Assembly (NCBI GenBank): GCA_007131945.1
Contig: SLPP01000333.1
Location: 1 to 9,191, forward strand
DNA length: 9,191 nt
Origin: Paracoccaceae bacterium
GTDB lineage: Bacteria > Pseudomonadota > Alphaproteobacteria > Rhodobacterales > Rhodobacteraceae
Direction of reading: 5' to 3'
In this document: positions 6,510 through 9,191 of the stretch, piece after piece
Layout of the letters: each line of letters starts with the position of its first letter
Position numbering within the stretch: the stretch's first letter is position 1
Translations under genes and position numbers: made by a program
The notes under the pieces: model-generated
What the model was told of the DNA's origin: nothing
The model's database searches: none
What the model saw: the letters and a program-made list of their open reading frames with translations, nothing else

Positions 6510-6830
6510 ATGCTGACATTGCAACCGCGCCTTCCGGTCATCCGTCTGTGGCCGGCATCCTGGAACCCTTTTGAAAGCAGGCTGTGGACCCGCCTGCGCG
6601 AATCTCGAGAGAACTGGCAAAACGAGCGCGACATGCGCGCGATCGAACAGGCGTTGGGCCGGCTGACGGCGCGGCAACTGAAGATGATCGGCATGAGCCG
6701 CGCCTCGCTGGCCAGCGACGTCTCGGGCCTGATCGACCGGGCAGAGGCCGGGCGGCGGATCGCCGACGAGATCATTTGCATCGTCGACGACACACCGCGC
6801 CGTGTCGCGCTGCCGCCCCCCGCGGGATGA
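6510..6830 (+). CDS. DUF1127-like small protein with an extended C-terminus
   Basis: 106 aa. AIEQALGRLTARQLKMIGMS (44-63) matches the DUF1127 pattern of a helix, L-x-D/R-x-L-x-D/K-I-G-(L/M)-S-R, a small domain found in many alphaproteobacterial proteins of about 45-70 aa. Here the domain sits in the middle: an N-terminal part with Trp and Arg (WPASWNPFESRLWTRLR, 14-30) precedes it and another 40 residues follow, ending RVALPPPAG. Some DUF1127 proteins bind RNA and affect small-RNA or phosphate/stress physiology; whether this one does is unknown. Start: ATG 6510 has AAGGAGG seven bases upstream, an excellent site. It lies 92 bases after the DUF2333 stop and is followed by a strong hairpin before the IDH gene. 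The gene call is firm and the domain call moderate. Confidence 0.75.
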   Translation: MLTLQPRLPVIRLWPASWNPFESRLWTRLRESRENWQNERDMRAIEQALGRLTARQLKMIGMSRASLASDVSGLIDRAEAGRRIADEIICIVDDTPRRVALPPPAG

Positions 6831-6835
6831 TCAGG

Positions 6836-6878
6836 GCTCGGACCGCCGGCGCCGACCGGCGCCGGCGAGAACCCGAGC
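6836..6878 (+). terminator. Nested high-energy hairpin between the DUF1127-like gene and the IDH gene
   Basis: Inner stem: CGCCGGCGCC (6844-6853) pairs perfectly with GGCGCCGGCG (6858-6867) around the loop GACC. Outer stem: GCTCGG (6836-6841) pairs with CCGAGC (6873-6878), separated from the inner stem by short unpaired bases. Together they make 16 base pairs, nearly all G/C. It begins five bases after the DUF1127-like stop. There is no T tract, so it may be a transcript-stabilising structure, a rho-linked end or an attenuator in the IDH leader rather than a classical terminator. Confidence 0.55.
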
Positions 6879-6921
6879 AGCCGACTGACCACCAACCGAT
6901 GCAAACTCACGAGAGGTCGTC

Positions 6922-8409
6922 ATGAACCAGCTTTTCGACCCGGCACTATCCTTGCTCGCCGCACCCGACCGGCACGCCGCTCCGATCACCGTCGCCTATG
7001 GCGATGGCATCGGCCCCGAGATCATGGAGGCGAGCCTCCGCGTGCTCGAGGCCGCAGGTGCGCGGTTGGCCATTGAGCCGATCGAAATCGGCGAACGCGT
7101 CTATGCCGCCGGCCATACCGCCGGCATCACGCCCGAGGCCTGGGACAGCCTGCGCCGCACCCGCGTCTTCTACAAGGCGCCGATCACCACACCGCAGGGC
7201 GGCGGCTACAAGAGTCTCAACGTGACGGTGCGAAAGTCGCTCGGGCTGCATGCAAATGTCCGGCCGGCCGTTGCCTATGCGCCCTTCGTCGAAACCCGGC
7301 ATCCCGGCATGGACGTCGTCATCATCCGCGAGAACGAAGAGGATCTCTATGCCGGGATCGAGCACCGGCAGACCGACGAGGTCTACCAGTGCCTGAAACT
7401 CATCTCGCGGCCCGGCTCCGAGAGAATCGTGCGCCACGCCTTCGACTACGCGCGTGCCCATGGGCGGCGCAAGGTGACCTGCTTCACCAAGGACAACATC
7501 ATGAAGATGACCGATGGCCTCTTCCATCGGGTCTTCGACGAGATCGCGGCTGAATACTCCGATATCGAGAACGAGCATCTGATCGTCGATATCGGCGCGG
7601 CAATGCTGGCGGATACACCGAAATCCTTCGACGTGATCGTGGTGCCAAACCTCTACGGCGACGTGCTCAGCGATGTCGCGGCACAGATCGCCGGGTCGGT
7701 CGGCCTCGCGCCTTCGGCCAACATCGGCGATCATTGCGCCATGTTCGAGGCGATCCATGGCAGTGCCCCGCGTCTTGCGGGCCTCGACATGGCAAACCCA
7801 TCGGGTCTTCTGCTTGCCGGCGCCATGATGCTGGCCCATGTTGGCCAGCCCAAGGTCGCGGCGCGCGTCCACAACGCCTGGCTGCGGACGCTCGAGGACG
7901 GCGTGCACACGTTCGACATCTTCACCGAGGGGCTGTCACGTCGCGCGGTCGGGACGGCGGATTTCGCCGATGCGGTCATAAGCCGGCTCGGGGACAGACC
8001 GAAGACGCTCAGGTCCGCGCATTACGCCGATCGCCCGGTTGCCTGCACCACACCCAGAGCGCCCCGGCGGCGGGTAGAAAAGGCGCTCGTCGGAATCGAC
8101 GTCTTCGTCCATCACGGTGGCGATGTGCAGGCGCTGGTCGACTCGGTCGCCGCGCCGCAAACGCAGCCGCTGGAGCTGACGATGATCAGCAATCGCGGCG
8201 TGAAGGTCTGGCCGGATGGACTGCCCGAAACCTTCTGCACCGACCACTGGCGCTGCCGGTTCACTGCGAAGCCCGGCGCCGGACTTTCGGCGGCGAGTGT
8301 GATCAAGCTCTTGCAACTGCTGGATTTGAGCGGCGTCGATTTCATCAAGACCGAACACCTCTACACATTCGACGGCGAACCGGGCTTCTCGCTCGGGCAA
8401 GGCCAGTAA
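6922..8409 (+). CDS. icd: Isocitrate dehydrogenase, long Thermus/Rickettsia-type, probably NADP-dependent
   Basis: 495 aa cytoplasmic TCA-cycle enzyme (isocitrate to 2-oxoglutarate + CO2). Residues seen, with E. coli IDH numbers: S98 and N100 in YKSLNVTVRK (S113, N115), R104 (R119), R114 (R129), R136 in IIRENEEDLYAG (R153), Y143 (Y160), K190 in FTKDNIMKMTDG (K230), D224 (D283), D247 in NLYGD and D251 (D307, D311). The nucleotide loop reads HGSAPRLAG (279-287): R284 replaces K344 and L285 replaces Y345. NAD enzymes carry Asp at 344, so NADP preference is likely but not proven. Residues 385-495 form the extra C-terminal domain typical of the ~480-495 aa IDHs (LELTMISNRGVKVWPDG, 417-433; FDGEPGFSLGQG, 483-494). 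Many alphaproteobacteria instead use an unrelated ~405 aa IDH, so this may be a second copy. The ribosome site is GAGAGGT. Homoisocitrate or isopropylmalate dehydrogenase is less likely given length and the C-terminal domain. Confidence 0.93.
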   Translation: MNQLFDPALSLLAAPDRHAAPITVAYGDGIGPEIMEASLRVLEAAGARLAIEPIEIGERVYAAGHTAGITPEAWDSLRRTRVFYKAPITTPQGGGYKSLNVTVRKSLGLHANVRPAVAYAPFVETRHPGMDVVIIRENEEDLYAGIEHRQTDEVYQCLKLISRPGSERIVRHAFDYARAHGRRKVTCFTKDNIMKMTDGLFHRVFDEIAAEYSDIENEHLIVDIGAAMLADTPKSFDVIVVPNLYGDVLSDVAAQIAGSVGLAPSANIGDHCAMFEAIHGSAPRLAGLDMANPSGLLLAGAMMLAHVGQPKVAARVHNAWLRTLEDGVHTFDIFTEGLSRRAVGTADFADAVISRLGDRPKTLRSAHYADRPVACTTPRAPRRRVEKALVGIDVFVHHGGDVQALVDSVAAPQTQPLELTMISNRGVKVWPDGLPETFCTDHWRCRFTAKPGAGLSAASVIKLLQLLDLSGVDFIKTEHLYTFDGEPGFSLGQGQ

Positions 8410-8485
8410 CCAGGCGTCGGAAAGGCGCGCATACGCCGCCCTTCCCCCGCACCCAACCCACCAATGTGCAAATGGGAGAAACGAC

Positions 8486-8740
8486 ATGAAGAAACTCGCT
8501 TGCGTTCTTGGCACCGCCGCGGTCCTCGCCCTCGGCGCGCCGGCCCTCGCCTACGGCGCGCTGAACGAGGAAACGCACGGCCAACTTGTCGCACTCGGGA
8601 TCGACGAGGAGACGATCGGGATGTTCGACGAAGGCCACGCCGAAGAGATCGAAGCCATCCTTGCTGCCGAACACGAAGACGATGCCAAGCGCGACCTCAT
8701 CCTCGCCTTGATCGAGGATACAGAGGCTGCGGACGACTGA
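8486..8740 (+). CDS. Small acidic exported protein, function unknown
   Basis: 84 aa. MKKLACVLGTAAVLALGAPALA is a clear Sec signal peptide with a likely cut after A22 (ALA|YG). C5 sits too near the N-terminus to be a lipobox. The mature ~62 residues are strongly acidic (Asp/Glu about one third) and helical, with LNEETHGQLVALGIDEETI (26-44), EEIEAILAAEHEDDAK (53-68) and a DTEAADD end. Histidines H31, H51 and H63 spaced among acids could bind metal, an inference only. The family is not recognised. Start: ATG 8486 with GGGAG about seven bases upstream. It lies 76 bases after the IDH stop, co-oriented, and is followed by a perfect hairpin at 8772-8797, so it may be the last gene of that transcript. 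Confidence 0.8.
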   Translation: MKKLACVLGTAAVLALGAPALAYGALNEETHGQLVALGIDEETIGMFDEGHAEEIEAILAAEHEDDAKRDLILALIEDTEAADD

Positions 8741-8771
8741 GTGCCCTGCCGTATCGGAGAGAATTCTACAA

Positions 8772-8797
8772 GCGGATCGCCGAAAAAGGCGATCCGC
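8772..8797 (+). terminator. Hairpin after the small exported protein gene
   Basis: GCGGATCGCC (8772-8781) pairs perfectly with GGCGATCCGC (8788-8797) around the loop GAAAAA, 31 bases after the TGA. The stem is strong but is followed by CATCCC with no T run, so it may be a 3'-protecting structure or a rho-independent end of reduced efficiency. Confidence 0.6.
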
Positions 8798-8806
8798 CAT
8801 CCCTGA

Positions 8807-8947
8807 GGCTCGACACTCGCCAACCGGATCTTCGACAGCTACGAAGACATCGTCGACGCCTGCTGCGACGCATGGACCACCCTGATCACCATGCCGCAAC
8901 GCCTCGCATCAATCACACGCCGCGCATGGGCGCAGGTCAGTGGATAG
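8807..8947 (+). pseudogene. C-terminal remnant of an IS630-family transposase
   Basis: Reading from an in-frame TGA at 8804-8806, the frame gives about 46 codons ending at TAG 8945-8947. The peptide contains NRIFDSYEDIVDACCDAW, LITMPQRLASI and RRAWAQVSG, which matches the well-known C-terminus of IS630-type transposases (NR-F-SY--IVDACC-AW ... SI--R-WA-V). The catalytic DDE residues and about 300 upstream residues are absent; instead there is the hairpin of the preceding gene. So this is a 3' stump left after deletion or recombination. The 24 bases after the stop, around TTGGTATCAG, might retain the element's right end, but no partner end is present to confirm this. It sits 125 bases from a tRNA gene. 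The element must have arrived by transposition; it cannot be active. Confidence 0.75.
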
Positions 8948-9023
8948 TGCCGTTGGTATCAGAGCCGCATTCGTGGAGCCTTTGCCGTACTGCCGGAAAC
9001 GAAGACTTCGAAAACCAAATCTT

Positions 9024-9040
9024 GCCTTTTCTTACAAGGC
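9024..9040. terminator. Weak hairpin in the 3' flank of the tRNA gene
   Basis: GCCTT (9024-9028) can pair with AAGGC (9036-9040). On the plus strand TTTAG follows; on the minus strand the transcript of the tRNA would meet this 33 bases past the CCA and continue AAGATTTGGTTTTC. It could end the tRNA transcript, but the 5-bp stem is marginal. Confidence 0.3.
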
Positions 9041-9072
9041 TTTAGATAGGTTTCGCGGTGAGATTCGTGGAA

Positions 9073-9149
9073 TGGCGCACCCGAAAGGATTCGAACCTCT
9101 GACCCCCAGATTCGTAGTCTGGTGCTCTATCCAGCTGAGCTACGGGTGC
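9073..9149 (-). tRNA. tRNA-Arg (anticodon ACG)
   Basis: A 77-nt cloverleaf with the CCA end encoded (9073-9075). Acceptor arms GCACCCG and CGGGTGC pair perfectly; the discriminator base is G (9076). The D arm reads GCTC AGCTGGATA GAGC, the anticodon stem CCAGA/TCTGG encloses the loop CTACGAA, giving anticodon ACG (plus-strand 9113-9115), and the T arm holds GTTCGAAT flanked by AGG/CCT. Anticodon A34 is normally deaminated to inosine by TadA, letting the tRNA read CGU, CGC and CGA; that is known for bacterial tRNA-Arg(ACG). No intron is seen. Confidence 0.97.
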
Positions 9150-9158
9150 GCTACGCGG

Positions 9159-9187
9159 CACATAGCCTTTGCCGGCAGATGATGCAA
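9159..9187 (-). promoter_or_regulatory. Possible promoter of the tRNA-Arg gene
   Basis: On the minus strand TTGCAT (9187-9182) and TATGTG (9164-9159) lie 17 bases apart, the ideal spacing for a housekeeping sigma factor, though each matches only about half of its consensus. The -10 ends 9 bases before the mature tRNA, so the leader would be only two or three bases, short for a tRNA precursor. The window edge prevents checking for an alternative upstream. Confidence 0.35.
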
Positions 9188-9191
9188 GGGG

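Noticed and set aside
6946..7908. 320-codon minus-strand open frame
   Set aside because: Antisense of the IDH gene, whose catalytic residues are conserved in the plus frame.
8969..9071. Nine-base direct repeat ATTCGTGGA at 8969-8977 and 9063-9071 as an attachment-site pair
   Set aside because: Too short to exceed chance by much, and neither copy lies within the tRNA 3' end as a typical attachment core would.
8940..9182. 80-codon plus-strand open frame containing KGFEPLTPRFVVWCSIQLSYG
   Set aside because: This peptide is the familiar false translation of the antisense of a tRNA gene; the tRNA-Arg explains it fully.
1..9191. CRISPR array or other regularly spaced repeats
   Set aside because: Read-through of the window showed no repeated unit of 20 or more bases with regular spacing.

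Overview
The window is high-GC DNA, roughly two thirds G+C by eye, with strong codon bias toward G/C third positions. Gene content points to an alphaproteobacterium, possibly Rhodobacterales-like: a DUF2333 protein, an ECF sigma/anti-sigma pair lacking a zinc motif, a DUF1127-like small protein, an IS630 C-terminal remnant and a tRNA-Arg(ACG) with encoded CCA. No ribosomal marker is present, so the assignment is an inference.

Layout. (1) 1-2401: the possible proline-rich tail of an upstream gene, then a 749-753 aa OLD-like AAA ATPase with all ATP-site motifs but an eroded Toprim-like C-terminus, closed by a hairpin. (2) 2402-2811: a gene-free stretch between two convergent genes. It holds an AT-rich island (about 2530-2695) with a terminator-like hairpin plus T7, and two tandem terminators for the minus-strand gene. 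(3) 2812-3159 (-): a four-helix small membrane protein of unknown function. (4) 5190-3371 (-): a compact operon of ECF sigma factor, membrane anti-sigma factor and an unrecognised membrane-anchored or exported protein. (5) 5191-5385: a divergent intergenic region with a near-perfect palindrome and two leader hairpins. (6) 5386-6417 (+): a DUF2333 membrane protein. (7) 6510-6830 (+): a DUF1127-like small protein, followed by a very strong nested hairpin. (8) 6922-8409 (+): a Thermus/Rickettsia-type long isocitrate dehydrogenase with the C-terminal extension. (9) 8486-8740 (+): a small acidic exported protein and a hairpin. (10) 8807-8947 (+): the 3' stump of an IS630-family transposase. (11) 9149-9073 (-): tRNA-Arg(ACG) with a plausible promoter at the window edge.

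How the genes may work together. The sigma, anti-sigma and third gene form one translationally coupled unit, probably an envelope-sensing circuit. DUF2333 is divergent from it across shared regulatory DNA and could be a target. The plus-strand run DUF2333, DUF1127-like, IDH and acidic exported protein is co-oriented, but each gap is 76 bp or more and contains structure, so a single operon is not shown. The ATPase looks like a separate module, possibly defence-related by family, with no partner gene visible. I see no CRISPR array and no complete mobile element. The best candidates for something undescribed are the ATPase with the altered Toprim, the third gene of the sigma operon and the AT-rich island.
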